A DNA stretch of 64,000 nt from Bacillus massilinigeriensis (GTDB taxonomy: Bacteria > Bacillota > Bacilli > Bacillales > Cytobacillaceae): contig NZ_LT630004.1 in NCBI RefSeq assembly GCF_900111815.1, positions 843,671 to 907,670 on the forward strand, written 5' to 3'. The position numbers and the translations under genes are program-made. Positions 19,826 through 29,114 of the stretch are shown here, one piece after another; the stretch's first letter is position 1, and each line of letters begins with the position of its first letter. The notes under the pieces were generated by a model. The model had not been told where the DNA came from, did no database searches, and was given only the letters and a program-made list of their open reading frames with translations.

Positions 19826-20416
19826 TTATTCTTCTTGGAAATTGGAGAACTTACGTTGATAGAAACGTTTAATTTTATTATCGGTTTTTCTCAAAGGAAT
19901 ATGAAGTTTTTCCAGCAACTCCCTGAAATTTTTTGCGCCTTCTCTTTCATCAGTGACTTCATATTCGAGTTCATAATCGTCGTGCCCTAAGTAAGTGCTA
20001 TAGTCCAAAACGATAAGGCCGTTATTATAGTGTTTTTCTGCTCGGAAGGTTTTTAGACTGCCGAAACATACTAGGTGACCCGATGACGGTAAAAGCTCCA
20101 AAAGGGCATCTTTCACAGGACCGTCGGGTATGATGGCAGAGAAAAGCATTTGTTCTAATTCGGTGGAATTGATATCCTGGTTGATTTCAAGCAGCCCGAC
20201 TTCTGCAGGCTGCTTTAATGTTATTTCCATATGGTTTCCCTTTTGCCTGATTCTTAGCGCGGAGTTGCTGTTTTTCAAATGGAAGTCCCGGGTATCAAAG
20301 TAGTGGTTCACCTGTGTCTGAAAGTCTTCCTGGTTGATGGAGAAATAGGACTGAAGCGTTGCAAATTCCTCCGGGAGGAGAATATTTTTGAATTCGATCT
20401 CGATGTTTTCTGACAT
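19826..20416 (-). CDS. yjbK: CYTH domain protein YjbK
   Basis: 196 residues of a CYTH (adenylyl cyclase / thiamine triphosphatase) tunnel fold. The N-terminal EIEFKN gives the ExExK signature. Further charged strand motifs are RIRQKG and LDYSTYLGHDDYELEYEV. The family hydrolyses tripolyphosphate or triphosphate nucleotides; the substrate here is not determinable. AAAGGAG precedes ATG 20416. Divergent from yjbL. Confidence 0.92.
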   Translation of the reverse strand: MSENIEIEFKNILLPEEFATLQSYFSINQEDFQTQVNHYFDTRDFHLKNSNSALRIRQKGNHMEITLKQPAEVGLLEINQDINSTELEQMLFSAIIPDGPVKDALLELLPSSGHLVCFGSLKTFRAEKHYNNGLIVLDYSTYLGHDDYELEYEVTDEREGAKNFRELLEKLHIPLRKTDNKIKRFYQRKFSNFQEE

Positions 20417-20535
20417 ACATAGACTCCTTTCATCATCTTCTTCTTTATTATCCTGCTAATTCGGTTTAGCATCAATGTGTAGGAGAAATTTTCATCAGTA
20501 TGGTAAAATAAGAAGAACTTATGGAGGGTGAAAAG

Positions 20536-20901
20536 ATGACTGAAAAAATACATATTGAACAAGGAAAAATCGAAAACGGAAAGCTCGTATTTACTGTTGG
20601 ACATGCTGTTAATCTGCAAAATTGCACTGGAACAGGGAAGATGCTGGTTGATTCTGACAATCTGGCTTTTATTTACATTGCAGAGCAGGGAGAGGCATAT
20701 ACATATTTCGCTATACCGGAAAAAGTATGGCCAGAGTTAAAATCAGCATTGGATGATAAATTTGAAGTCGTAGCGAGTGATGGAAAGGACACCTTGCTCT
20801 TTACCGGCATTAAGGAGGAAATGGAATACCTGACCGAAAATATAAAAGGAAACAGCAATTATGGGGAAGATATGGTTGCGGCTGTAGAGAGAATTTTTTA
20901 A
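20536..20901 (+). CDS. yjbL: YjbL, conserved protein of unknown function
   Basis: 121-residue acidic soluble protein starting MTEKIHIEQGK. ATG 20536 has GGAGGGTG upstream, which itself overlaps an in-frame ATG at 20521. It sits between yjbK and the alarmone synthetase gene as in B. subtilis and is probably cotranscribed with yjbM, nadK and yjbO. No catalytic motif recognised. Confidence 0.82.
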   Translation: MTEKIHIEQGKIENGKLVFTVGHAVNLQNCTGTGKMLVDSDNLAFIYIAEQGEAYTYFAIPEKVWPELKSALDDKFEVVASDGKDTLLFTGIKEEMEYLTENIKGNSNYGEDMVAAVERIF

Positions 20902-20951
20902 TGAACAGTATAGAAGGTTGAGTTGAACAGATTCGGGTGAGGTGAGCAGCA

Positions 20952-21599
20952 ATGAAACAATGGGATTTGTTTCTGGAGCCATATAAGCAGGCGGTTGAAG
21001 AACTGAAAGTAAAGCTTAAGGGGATGAGAAGCCAATACGAGCTGAATGCGGAGCATTCTCCTATTGAATTTGTCACAGGAAGAGTAAAACCGATTGCAAG
21101 TATCCTTGATAAAGCAAATCAAAAAGGAATTTCCCTAGACAGGCTGGAGACAGAGATGCAGGATATTGCAGGATTACGCATGATGTGTCAGTTTGTCGAT
21201 GATATTAAACCGCTTGTGGAAATGTTAAGGAAACGCAATGATTTTGCCATCATCGAGGAACGAGATTACATCTCTCACAAGAAAGCAAGCGGATATCGCT
21301 CTTATCACGTAGTAATCGAGTACCCTGTGCAGACCATTAATGGGGAAAAGAAAATACTTGCAGAAATTCAAATTCGCACACTTGCCATGAACTTCTGGGC
21401 AACGATCGAGCATTCCTTGAATTATAAGTATGAAGGACAGTTCCCTGAAGACATCCAGCTTAGGCTGCAGCGTGCAGCGGAGGCAGCATTCAGACTCGAT
21501 GAGGAGATGTCTATTATCAGAAATGAAATCCAGGAAGCTCAGGCGTTTTTTACACGAAAGAAAGAATTGCAAAAGGACGGGAATAAAACAGGTGCCTGA
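20952..21599 (+). CDS. sasB: Small alarmone synthetase YjbM (SasB/RelQ)
   Basis: 215-residue single-domain (p)ppGpp synthetase. Hallmarks are [29 protein letters not shown] and [17 protein letters not shown], covering the GTP/ATP binding and catalytic regions of RelA-type synthetases. No hydrolase, TGS or ACT domain is present. It forms tetramers and makes (p)ppGpp from GTP or GDP plus ATP. The gene order yjbM-nadK-yjbO is conserved in Bacillus. Confidence 0.95.
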   Translation: MKQWDLFLEPYKQAVEELKVKLKGMRSQYELNAEHSPIEFVTGRVKPIASILDKANQKGISLDRLETEMQDIAGLRMMCQFVDDIKPLVEMLRKRNDFAIIEERDYISHKKASGYRSYHVVIEYPVQTINGEKKILAEIQIRTLAMNFWATIEHSLNYKYEGQFPEDIQLRLQRAAEAAFRLDEEMSIIRNEIQEAQAFFTRKKELQKDGNKTGA

Positions 21600-21631
21600 C
21601 CAAAACTGCGTTTCAAAAGGAGGAGCGGCAA

Positions 21632-22426
21632 TTGAAGTTCACAGTCACGTCAAAAGGAGATTCAAGGTCCAATTCGCTGGCACAAAAGATGAGGACCTAT
21701 TTACAAGATTTTGACCTTACATATGATGAAGAACAGCCAGACATCTGTATTTCCGTAGGCGGTGATGGAACCCTTCTCTATGCGTTCCACCGTTATTCAA
21801 GCAGGCTGGACCGCACTGCTTTTGTGGGTGTGCATACAGGTCATCTCGGATTCTATGCAGATTGGGTTCCAGAAGAAATTGAAAAACTTGTGATTGCCAT
21901 CGCTAAGACGCCATTTCAAGTAGTGGAATATCCTTTGCTTGAAGTGATTGTTCGCTATCAGAATGGCGGCAGGGAGACCCGTTATCTTGCGTTGAATGAG
22001 TCCACCGTCAAAGCGGTGGATGGCACTCTTGTAATGGATGTGGAAATTCGCGGCCAGCATTTTGAAAGGTTCCGCGGGGACGGTTTATGTATTTCTACAC
22101 CTTCTGGCAGCACAGCATACAATAAGGCACTGGGGGGGGCGATTCTCCATCCTTCACTGTCAGCTATCCAGCTGACAGAAATGGCGTCCATCAATAACCG
22201 AGTGTTCAGGACGGTTGGTTCCCCGCTCATCCTACCTGCACACCATACATGTATCTTAAAGCCGGTGAACCGGACAGATTTTCATATGACAGTTGATCAC
22301 CTGACGCTATTGCATCATGATGTCAAATCCATTCAGTTCAGAGTCGCTGATGAAAAAATGAGGTTTGCACGCTTTAGACCTTTTCCATTTTGGAAAAGAG
22401 TACATGATTCTTTTATTTCCGATTAA
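21632..22426 (+). CDS. nadK: NAD kinase
   Basis: 264-residue enzyme phosphorylating NAD to NADP. The nucleotide-binding motif is [12 protein letters not shown] near residue 45. NES(T) and [22 protein letters not shown] complete the active site. It starts at TTG 21632 behind AGGAG. It belongs to the sasB-nadK-yjbO cluster. Confidence 0.96.
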   Translation: MKFTVTSKGDSRSNSLAQKMRTYLQDFDLTYDEEQPDICISVGGDGTLLYAFHRYSSRLDRTAFVGVHTGHLGFYADWVPEEIEKLVIAIAKTPFQVVEYPLLEVIVRYQNGGRETRYLALNESTVKAVDGTLVMDVEIRGQHFERFRGDGLCISTPSGSTAYNKALGGAILHPSLSAIQLTEMASINNRVFRTVGSPLILPAHHTCILKPVNRTDFHMTVDHLTLLHHDVKSIQFRVADEKMRFARFRPFPFWKRVHDSFISD

Positions 22427-22446
22427 CACGAATTCAGGAGTTTGTC

Positions 22447-23349
22447 ATGAATAACTTCAAATTGCGATGGAAGGTTTCGGTTGATGAGAAAAATAACAGC
22501 CTACGGGATTTTCTGAAAGGAAAGTCAATCTCAAGGTCTGCGTTAACCGATATTAAGTTTAAAGGCGGTAAGCTGCTTGTGAATGAGGAGGAAGTGACTG
22601 TTCAAAAGGTTCTAGATGTGGAAGACATCGTGGAAGTGATTTTCCCTAAGGAAGAACCTTCAGCAGGCATCATCGAAGAACGGTTCCCGCTGGATATTCT
22701 CTATGAAGACGATTACTTTCTCGTCATCAATAAGCCTGCAGGGATGAGTACAATACCTTCACGTGAGCATCCCGCTGGAAGCCTTGCCAATGGGCTTATA
22801 GGGTATTACCGTGAAAAGAATATAGAGGCAACTACACATATCATCACAAGGCTTGACCGTGATACATCTGGAATCGTCCTTGTTGCAAAGCATAGGCATG
22901 TTCACCATTTGATGAGCGAGCAGCAGAAATCCGGTAGCGTGAAGCGCTCCTATGAGGCGTTGGTAGAAGGGATTCTTCAGGAGGATGAAGGGGTAATCGA
23001 GGAGCCAATAGCCAGGAAGCCTGACAGCATTATTGAACGCCACGTCCATCCGAGCGGACAGTATGCCTGTACACTATATAAGGTTATTCAGAGATATCAA
23101 TCTTTCACGCATGCTGCAATTAGTTTAAAGACGGGGAGAACCCATCAAATACGTGTCCATATGGCTCATATGGGGCATCCATTGGTCGGTGATGATCTTT
23201 ATGGGGGAACCACAGCTGGAATGTCACGGCAAGCTCTGCATTGCGAGAAAATCACCTTTGTTCACCCCTTTACGGCCGAGGAGATGGTTTTTACCGCAAA
23301 ACGTCCTATGGATATGCAAAAAGCAATAGAAGAAAGCAAGCCGATATGA
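22447..23349 (+). CDS. yjbO: RluA-family pseudouridine synthase YjbO
   Basis: 300 residues with an S4-like N-terminal RNA-binding region (about 1-75) and a pseudouridine synthase domain. Catalytic motif II is TRLDRDTSGIVLVAKH with Asp near residue 141. The later motif GRTHQIRVHMAHMGHPLVGDDLYG is present in full. It modifies uridines in structured RNA; the exact site is not predictable. Last gene of its cluster. Confidence 0.93.
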   Translation: MNNFKLRWKVSVDEKNNSLRDFLKGKSISRSALTDIKFKGGKLLVNEEEVTVQKVLDVEDIVEVIFPKEEPSAGIIEERFPLDILYEDDYFLVINKPAGMSTIPSREHPAGSLANGLIGYYREKNIEATTHIITRLDRDTSGIVLVAKHRHVHHLMSEQQKSGSVKRSYEALVEGILQEDEGVIEEPIARKPDSIIERHVHPSGQYACTLYKVIQRYQSFTHAAISLKTGRTHQIRVHMAHMGHPLVGDDLYGGTTAGMSRQALHCEKITFVHPFTAEEMVFTAKRPMDMQKAIEESKPI

Positions 23350-23370
23350 ATTCCGGCTTGCTTTCTCTTT
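23333..23370 (+). terminator. yjbO terminator
   Basis: Stem AAGCAAGCCG / CGGCTTGCTT overlapping the yjbO stop codon, followed by a TCTCTTT tract. Confidence 0.75.
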
Positions 23371-23448
23371 CCTTAAAAAAGGTTTTGTTAGGACAATAAA
23401 AAAAAGAAATGCTACTATTAGGAGCAGATAGATAGGGGGTGCGGAAGA

Positions 23449-24828
23449 TTGGCGGAAAATAACGAATCGCTCTCAAAACAGCGTTTAACAGAAGATGTAA
23501 TCCTGAAAGCCCTCATGAGAGAGGATATTGATGTTTTTCGGGAGGAATTTCTGGAACTTCACCCTTATGATCAAGCTGCTATTTTTTCGTCATTGGATGA
23601 GGAAGGACGAAAGAAGATGTATTACTTTCTTTCGCCTGATGAGATGGCTGATTTGTTTGAGAACCTAGAAGGGGAAGAAGAAGAATATCAAGATGTTCTC
23701 TCTGAGATGAGTCCGGACTACGCAGCAGAAATGCTTTCAAATATGTATGCGGATGATGCTGTTGATGTATTGAATGAGCTTGATAAGGATCAGGTAGCGA
23801 GTTATCTCACCATCATGGACAAGGAAACAGCAGAAGAGATCAAAGATCTTTTGCATTATGAAGAGTATACAGCAGGAAGTATCATGACGACGGAGTATAT
23901 TGCGCTGGCTGCTAACCAGACTGTTCGCTCAGCCATGTACATTCTGAAAAAAGAAGCCCCGAGGGCGGAAACCATTTACTATGTATATGTAATTGACGAG
24001 GACAAAAGGCTGGTTGGTGTCATGTCCCTCAGAGATTTAATCGTTAGCGAGGATGACAGCATGGTATCGGAAGTAATGAATGACCGCGTCGTATATGCTA
24101 TGGCAGGCGAGGATCAGGAAGAAGTCGCAAGAAAAATGAGAGATTATAATTTCCTCGCAATTCCTGTTGTTGATTTTCAACACCACTTGCTTGGAATCAT
24201 TACTGTCGATGATATCATCGATGTTATGGAAGAAGAAGCTTCTGATGATTATTCGAAACTTGCAGGTATCGCGGATCTAGATGGGATTGACCGCAATCCA
24301 ATTGCTGCTGCACGCAAACGCCTTCCATGGCTCGTTATCCTCTTATTCCTCGGAATGTTTACCGCAAGCCTAATCGGAAAGTTTGAGGATACGTTAAACA
24401 AGGTGGCAATCCTTGCTGTTTTCATTCCATTAATTGCGGGTATGGCTGGTAATACAGGAACCCAGGCACTTGCCGTTGCGGTAAGAGGAATTGCAACAGG
24501 AGATTTTGAAAAAGAAAGTAAGCGAAGCATCATAATCCGTGAAGCAGGCACGGGATTCATCACTGGATTGACTTGCGGTGTGCTCGTTACGTTAATTGTT
24601 TATTTTTGGCAGGGAGACATTTTCCTAGGGGCGCTAGTTGGAATATCGATATTTTGTACGTTGATTGTTGCAACACTTGCGGGCTCTCTCGTTCCACTGT
24701 TCATGCACAGAATGAATATTGACCCTGCGGTTGCTTCTGGACCGTTCATTACTACAATCAATGATATTATCAGCATCTTGATTTATTTTGGGATTGCATC
24801 AGCCTTTATGGGTTATTTAACAAAATAG
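23449..24828 (+). CDS. mgtE: Magnesium transporter MgtE
   Basis: 459 residues. An acidic N-terminal superhelical domain (about 15-135) is followed by two CBS domains (about 140-260), a plug helix and five membrane helices from about residue 290. The signature GNTGTQALAVAVRG is near residue 330. Cytosolic Mg2+ bound between the N and CBS domains closes the channel in this family. It starts at TTG 23449 behind AGGGGGTG. Only about 100 bp separate it from yjbO, too short for an M-box riboswitch. Confidence 0.95.
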   Translation: MAENNESLSKQRLTEDVILKALMREDIDVFREEFLELHPYDQAAIFSSLDEEGRKKMYYFLSPDEMADLFENLEGEEEEYQDVLSEMSPDYAAEMLSNMYADDAVDVLNELDKDQVASYLTIMDKETAEEIKDLLHYEEYTAGSIMTTEYIALAANQTVRSAMYILKKEAPRAETIYYVYVIDEDKRLVGVMSLRDLIVSEDDSMVSEVMNDRVVYAMAGEDQEEVARKMRDYNFLAIPVVDFQHHLLGIITVDDIIDVMEEEASDDYSKLAGIADLDGIDRNPIAAARKRLPWLVILLFLGMFTASLIGKFEDTLNKVAILAVFIPLIAGMAGNTGTQALAVAVRGIATGDFEKESKRSIIIREAGTGFITGLTCGVLVTLIVYFWQGDIFLGALVGISIFCTLIVATLAGSLVPLFMHRMNIDPAVASGPFITTINDIISILIYFGIASAFMGYLTK

Positions 24829-24843
24829 AGAGGAGATGCTGCT

Positions 24844-26700
24844 ATGGAACATTCGGGAATTCTTTCTCTTGTTATTGTTATGCTGACAGCATTTTTGACA
24901 CCAATTTTTCTCCACAGATTCAAGCTGAATTTGATTCCTGTTGTTGTTGCTGAAATTTTGATGGGACTTATCATCGGGAAAAGCGGTTTTGATCTTGTGC
25001 ACGAAGATGCTTGGCTCTCCACGCTTTCCTCGCTTGGTTTTTTATTTCTCATGTTTTTGAGTGGCCTTGAGATTGATTTTAGCGCATTTTCTAATAATGG
25101 GAAGAGGAAAAAACTGCCGAATGGGAGGATGGAGCCAAACGCGTTTGTAGTTTCCTCTGTTGTTTTTTTAGGTATATTTCTCCTTTCTTTAGGTTTATCT
25201 TATTTATTTGTAGCGGCAGGCTTTATTGATAATCTGCTATTGATGATTCTGATTATCTCGACCATTTCTCTTGGTGTCGTAGTGCCTACTTTAAAAGAAG
25301 CCCACTTAATGAAAACAAATATCGGACAGATTATCCTCTTGGTTGCTGTCATTGCTGACCTCACCACAATGTTATTGCTTGCAGTTTTTGTCTCGATTTA
25401 CGGTGATGGCGGCACCAGCATGTGGCTTTTGCTTATCCTGTTTGCAGCAGGTGTGGTGCTATATTTTATTGGGAAGAGGTTCAAGAACCGTCAGCTTGTA
25501 GAAACACTTGCTACAGGTACGACCCAAATTGGTACACGGGCAGTTTTTGCCCTATTAATCATACTTGTAGCGATCTCTGAAACAGTCGGGGCAGAAAATA
25601 TCCTTGGAGCTTTTTTGGCAGGTGTACTCGTTTCCATGCTTGCGCCTAACCAGGAAATGGTTCAGAAGCTGGATTCATTCGGCTATGGTTTTTTGATTCC
25701 AATCTTTTTTGTTATGGTTGGTGCGGAACTGGATGTTTGGTCCTTATTAAGTGAAAAGAAGCTGCTGCTGTTAATTCCGCTTTTACTAGCTGCTCTATTG
25801 CTTTCAAAAGTATTGCCTGTCTTCATTTTGAAAAAATGGTACGGAACGAAGACTGCATTAGCATCAGGGTTCTTACTGACATCAACCCTTTCGCTTGTCA
25901 TCGCAGCTGCAACGATTGGGAAGAGGATGGAAGTAATTTCAGTAGAAATGGCTGGCACACTTATTCTTGTTGCGATTATTTCATGTGTCGTCACACCAGT
26001 GATGTTCAAAAAGCTGTTTCCAAAAACGCCTCCGGGAGAACGAAAGGTATCCATTTCGTTTATTGGAGCAAACCAGATGACTTTGCCTGTCTCAAGGGAC
26101 CTCCAATCCTCTTTATACGAAATTGCCCTTTACCATACAAAGCAGGAAAAAACAGATAAAACAATTGCAAATACTGTTTTCAATATTTGTGAAGTGGATG
26201 ATTATTTGGCTGAAACGCTTGAAGAAGCTGGTGTCTTTTCCGCAGATATTGTTGTCATTTCAACGGGGGAAGAGGAAGCGAATGCTGAGCTTGCAATGGC
26301 GGCGAAAAAGAACGGTGCCGAAAGGGTCATTGCAAGAATAGAGAGTCCAGAGCTTGGAAAAACCCTCACAGCAAATGAAATTGAAGTGTTTTCAGTCCTT
26401 CTGTCATCAACAGTTCTATTAAAATCACTGATTGAATCCCCAAGCATCATGACACTTCTTACCAACCAGGATAATTCTCTCTATGAGATAAAAATGCTTA
26501 ATGAGCAATTCGATGGAATGATGCTCCGCAGATTTCCATTCACTGGGGATGTCATTTTTGTCAGGATTCTTAGAAATAATGAATCGCTCGTACCGCATGG
26601 AGATACGGAACTCCTGCTCCATGACCGGCTGCTTGTCACCGGATCGTCGCAGTATGTCGATGAACTGAAGCGAGAACTTGAGTACTGTGAGTGGTGCTAA
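24844..26700 (+). CDS. yjbQ: CPA2-family cation/H+ antiporter YjbQ with RCK domain
   Basis: 618 residues. A Kef/CPA2 membrane domain of 12-13 helices (about 5-390) is followed by an RCK/TrkA-N-like domain (about 400-520) and a TrkA-C domain (about 530-615). It would exchange K+ or Na+ for H+. The RCK nucleotide loop reads SFIGANQMT, lacking the second and third glycines of GxGxxG, so NAD binding may be lost. It starts 15 bp after mgtE, suggesting a joint transcript. Confidence 0.92.
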   Translation: MEHSGILSLVIVMLTAFLTPIFLHRFKLNLIPVVVAEILMGLIIGKSGFDLVHEDAWLSTLSSLGFLFLMFLSGLEIDFSAFSNNGKRKKLPNGRMEPNAFVVSSVVFLGIFLLSLGLSYLFVAAGFIDNLLLMILIISTISLGVVVPTLKEAHLMKTNIGQIILLVAVIADLTTMLLLAVFVSIYGDGGTSMWLLLILFAAGVVLYFIGKRFKNRQLVETLATGTTQIGTRAVFALLIILVAISETVGAENILGAFLAGVLVSMLAPNQEMVQKLDSFGYGFLIPIFFVMVGAELDVWSLLSEKKLLLLIPLLLAALLLSKVLPVFILKKWYGTKTALASGFLLTSTLSLVIAAATIGKRMEVISVEMAGTLILVAIISCVVTPVMFKKLFPKTPPGERKVSISFIGANQMTLPVSRDLQSSLYEIALYHTKQEKTDKTIANTVFNICEVDDYLAETLEEAGVFSADIVVISTGEEEANAELAMAAKKNGAERVIARIESPELGKTLTANEIEVFSVLLSSTVLLKSLIESPSIMTLLTNQDNSLYEIKMLNEQFDGMMLRRFPFTGDVIFVRILRNNESLVPHGDTELLLHDRLLVTGSSQYVDELKRELEYCEWC

Positions 26701-26713
26701 CCATATTGTTGGC

Positions 26714-26745
26714 CTGTCGTAGTCATGTTAGCAGGCTTTTCTTTT
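26714..26745 (+). terminator. Probable yjbQ terminator
   Basis: GCCTG...CAGGC stem with a long loop, followed by TTTTCTTTTT. The stem is weak. Confidence 0.5.
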
Positions 26746-26764
26746 TGTTGGAGATAGTGTAATA

Positions 26765-26781
26765 TTAGTACTAGGTACTAA
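26765..26781 (+). promoter_or_regulatory. FapR operator upstream of fabI
   Basis: Inverted repeat TTAGTACTAGGTACTAA, matching the FapR box consensus (TTAGTAC...GTACTAA), lies about 30 bp before the fabI start. FapR represses lipid synthesis genes until malonyl-CoA releases it. Confidence 0.92.
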
Positions 26782-26810
26782 TATCATGTGTCAAATAGGG
26801 GGATGAGGTT

Positions 26811-27581
26811 ATGAATCTATCAATGAACGGAAAAACCTTTGTTGTCATGGGAGTTGCAAATAAGCGAAGCATTGCTTGGGGAATTGCAAAATCATTACAT
26901 GATGCAGGAGCAAACTTGATTTTTACATATGCTGGTGAAAGGCTTGAAGGAAGCGTAAGAGACTTAGCCTGTTCTTTAAATGAAAACTATCTTGTCCTTC
27001 CTTGTGATGTGACTAAGGATGAGGATGTTGCCAAGTGTTTCGCGGAAATAAAGGAAACTACTGGCATTATCCATGGAGTTGCCCACTGTATTGCTTTCGC
27101 CAATAAGGAAGAGCTTCAGGGCGATTATACGAACGTTACGCGCGACGGGTTCCTTCTTGCGCATAATATCAGTTCTTATTCATTGACAGCAGTGGCAAAA
27201 GAAGCAAAAGATTTGATGACAGAAGGTGGCAGCATTGTCACGCTAACGTATCTTGGCGGAGAGCGTGTCATGGAGAACTATAATGTAATGGGTGTTGCAA
27301 AAGCATCCCTTGATGCAAGTGTCCGTTACCTTGCTGCCGATTTTGGCAAGCATGGAATCCGTGTTAACTCTATTTCTGCAGGACCTATCCGTACGCTGTC
27401 TGCGAAGGGAGTAAGTGATTTTAACGTCATTCTCCGCCAGATTGAGGAGAAGGCACCGCTTCGCAGGAATACAACACCGGAAGAAGTCGGCGATACTGCA
27501 TTGTTTTTGTTCAGCGATCTCTCAAGAGGGATTACAGGAGAAAATATCCATGTGGATTCCGGATACCATATCATTGGATAA
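26811..27581 (+). CDS. fabI: Enoyl-ACP reductase (NADH) FabI
   Basis: 256-residue short-chain dehydrogenase fold enzyme for the last reduction step of fatty acid elongation. The N-terminal cofactor site is GVANKRSIAWGIA. The catalytic pair is Tyr-x6-Lys in YNVMGVAK, and RYLAADFGKHGIRVNSISAGP follows. Start ATG 26811 has GGGGGATGAGG upstream. It is monocistronic with a FapR operator and its own terminator, matching FapR regulon membership in B. subtilis. Confidence 0.97.
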   Translation: MNLSMNGKTFVVMGVANKRSIAWGIAKSLHDAGANLIFTYAGERLEGSVRDLACSLNENYLVLPCDVTKDEDVAKCFAEIKETTGIIHGVAHCIAFANKEELQGDYTNVTRDGFLLAHNISSYSLTAVAKEAKDLMTEGGSIVTLTYLGGERVMENYNVMGVAKASLDASVRYLAADFGKHGIRVNSISAGPIRTLSAKGVSDFNVILRQIEEKAPLRRNTTPEEVGDTALFLFSDLSRGITGENIHVDSGYHIIG

Positions 27582-27591
27582 GAAGTACTGT

Positions 27592-27620
27592 CTGCTAACA
27601 AGTTTAGCAGGCTTTTTTTT
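27592..27620 (+). terminator. fabI terminator
   Basis: Stem CTGCTAA (27592-27598) / TTAGCAG (27604-27610), then GC and eight T residues. Confidence 0.88.
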
Positions 27621-27651
27621 GCAATAAATGCTGTTTTTGATTGAACCTTCA

Positions 27652-27678
27652 ACACCTTCCTGTCCTAAGCATATACTG
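27652..27678 (+). promoter_or_regulatory. Possible sigma-K promoter of cotO
   Basis: AC at 27652-27653, 16-bp spacer, CATATACTG at 27670-27678. The consensus is AC-N16-17-CATANNNTA, with one mismatch in the -10. Placement suits a spore coat gene. Confidence 0.4.
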
Positions 27679-27714
27679 TCATGGGAAATTAACATTGAGC
27701 GGGGAGGGTAGAAA

Positions 27715-28374
27715 ATGAAAGATGATTCGCGGAAGAAGGCTGCTGAAGGTAGGCCATTGCTATATATTAACCAGCCGGAATTTGAATTGGATGGCTTTGT
27801 GATGCAGCGGACATACCGTAACAAGAAGAGCTGTAACAGCTGCGGAGAAAATACAGGAGCATCTCGTGAAAGCAGTGATCACGATAGCGGCCAAGGGGAT
27901 GGACGGGTAGCAATTGAATTTGAAATGGATTTGAAGGATTTGCTTCGAGGGGATTCTGGTATCAATATTACAGACCTCGAGCTATCGCAAGAGTTAGAAG
28001 ATAAATTGAAGAAAGCAGAATCTATTTATCTAAACGATGATCTCGGTTTTCAAGCTCGCGACACAGCTGAAGCTGATGAGAGAAAGAGCAGCGATGAATC
28101 GGAAGAAATTAATCGATCAGAAGAAATTAATGAATCAGTTGACCATCACCAACCGCAAGAGGAACGGATCACACAAAAAGCAATCAAAGAACTTATCAGG
28201 AAGCTTGTTCATTATCCACCAGTGCTCGATCGTCCCTTCTGTGAAATAACGTATGAGGGGAAAAGTATAAGGGCTCAGGTGCTCAGTAAACGCGGTAGCA
28301 AGGTAAAGTTAAAGATGGGAAGACGACATAAGCTTGTTGAAATCGACAGCATTGAAAAGATGAGGTTGATTTAA
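27715..28374 (+). CDS. cotO: Spore coat morphogenetic protein CotO-like
   Basis: 219 residues. The N-terminus has PLLYINQPEFELDGFVMQ followed by a basic CNSC-containing segment. The middle is very acidic and repetitive, with EEIN repeats. The conserved C-terminal domain (about 155-219) is KELIRKLVHYPPVLDRPFCE...LVEIDSIEKMRLI. The C-terminus and position between fabI and a cotY/Z gene match B. subtilis CotO (YjbX), an outer coat assembly protein. Start ATG 27715 follows GGGGAGGG. Confidence 0.85.
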   Translation: MKDDSRKKAAEGRPLLYINQPEFELDGFVMQRTYRNKKSCNSCGENTGASRESSDHDSGQGDGRVAIEFEMDLKDLLRGDSGINITDLELSQELEDKLKKAESIYLNDDLGFQARDTAEADERKSSDESEEINRSEEINESVDHHQPQEERITQKAIKELIRKLVHYPPVLDRPFCEITYEGKSIRAQVLSKRGSKVKLKMGRRHKLVEIDSIEKMRLI

Positions 28375-28378
28375 CGAG

Positions 28379-28411
28379 AGGAGGGAATTCTAAAAAGAAT
28401 TCCCTTTTTGC
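28379..28411 (+). terminator. cotO terminator
   Basis: Stem GGGAATTC / GAATTCCC with TAAAAA loop, then TTTTT. A second hairpin (AAAGGGCT / AGCCCTTT, 28434-28454) follows. Confidence 0.85.
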
Positions 28412-28460
28412 TTTGGATTTTGAAAAAATAAAAAGGGCTCCAATAGCCCTTTAACAAACG

Positions 28461-28496
28461 CTCCTGATAGGAGATACCGATCCTCAATCAGGAGCA
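28461..28496 (-). terminator. cotZ-like gene terminator
   Basis: On the minus strand GCTCCTGAT / ATCAGGAGC stem followed by GTTTGTT; moderate T-richness. Confidence 0.6.
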
Positions 28497-28513
28497 TAAT
28501 TTTTCTCATTTCT

Positions 28514-29017
28514 TTAGACATTGATTGGAGACAGACATGTTACTCCACAGAAGCAGTTCAAGTCGACGGTGATGCAAGAACCTGTTTCTTCTAACACTTC
28601 GCCGGTTAATGCGTTTAACAGGTCGATTGGATCGGTCTTCAGACCACTCTTGATAACAATAGTCGGATCTTTGCTCAAAAGTTCAAGCGTTGCACAGCAT
28701 GTCTCTGGATCCACGTCATTTACTCGGAAAATTGGGGAAATAGGAAACTCAAAAACGCGTTTATTAGTTGGCGGTGTTGGAGTGGTATCAATAGCTGCCC
28801 CTATTCCTACGAACGGAAGGCAAGTGTTTTTGCATGTCAGGATAACAGGGATAGTGTTGAATCTTCCGCTGCTCACACCGCCGACCAGTTCATGGATAGC
28901 GTTGTTGCAGCTGAAAGTGCAACTGCCTGGTCCATCTACTTTATCCTGGGCTTCCACAATCGCGAGAAGGGTATCACAAACACAATTGCTTGTGTGGTAC
29001 TCAGAATTGCAACTCAT
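28514..29017 (-). CDS. cotZ: CotY/CotZ-family cysteine-rich spore coat protein
   Basis: 167 residues starting MSCNSEYHTSNCVCDTLLAI. About a dozen cysteines include CTFSCNNAI, CKNTC and the C-terminal CITVDLNCFCGVTCLSP, as in CotY, CotZ and ExsY. These proteins crystallise into the coat crust or exosporium basal layer through disulphides. ATG 29017 has AAGGAGG seven bases upstream; the longer open frame to 29101 lacks a ribosome binding site. Whether it is functionally CotY or CotZ cannot be told from sequence alone. Confidence 0.88.
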   Translation of the reverse strand: MSCNSEYHTSNCVCDTLLAIVEAQDKVDGPGSCTFSCNNAIHELVGGVSSGRFNTIPVILTCKNTCLPFVGIGAAIDTTPTPPTNKRVFEFPISPIFRVNDVDPETCCATLELLSKDPTIVIKSGLKTDPIDLLNALTGEVLEETGSCITVDLNCFCGVTCLSPINV

Positions 29018-29114
29018 GGTTTTTCCTCCTTGATGGAATAGATTATTTTTCATTAACAGGTTATGATGGCGGGCGGAAAATGGAATAGGATATCCGCCCA
29101 TTTTTTCCTAGCGG

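Noticed and set aside
21588-21602. Partial palindrome (CAGGTGCCTGACC) at the end of sasB
   Set aside because: The inverted repeat is imperfect and overlaps the coding end; a single copy in the window gives no support for a repeat family.
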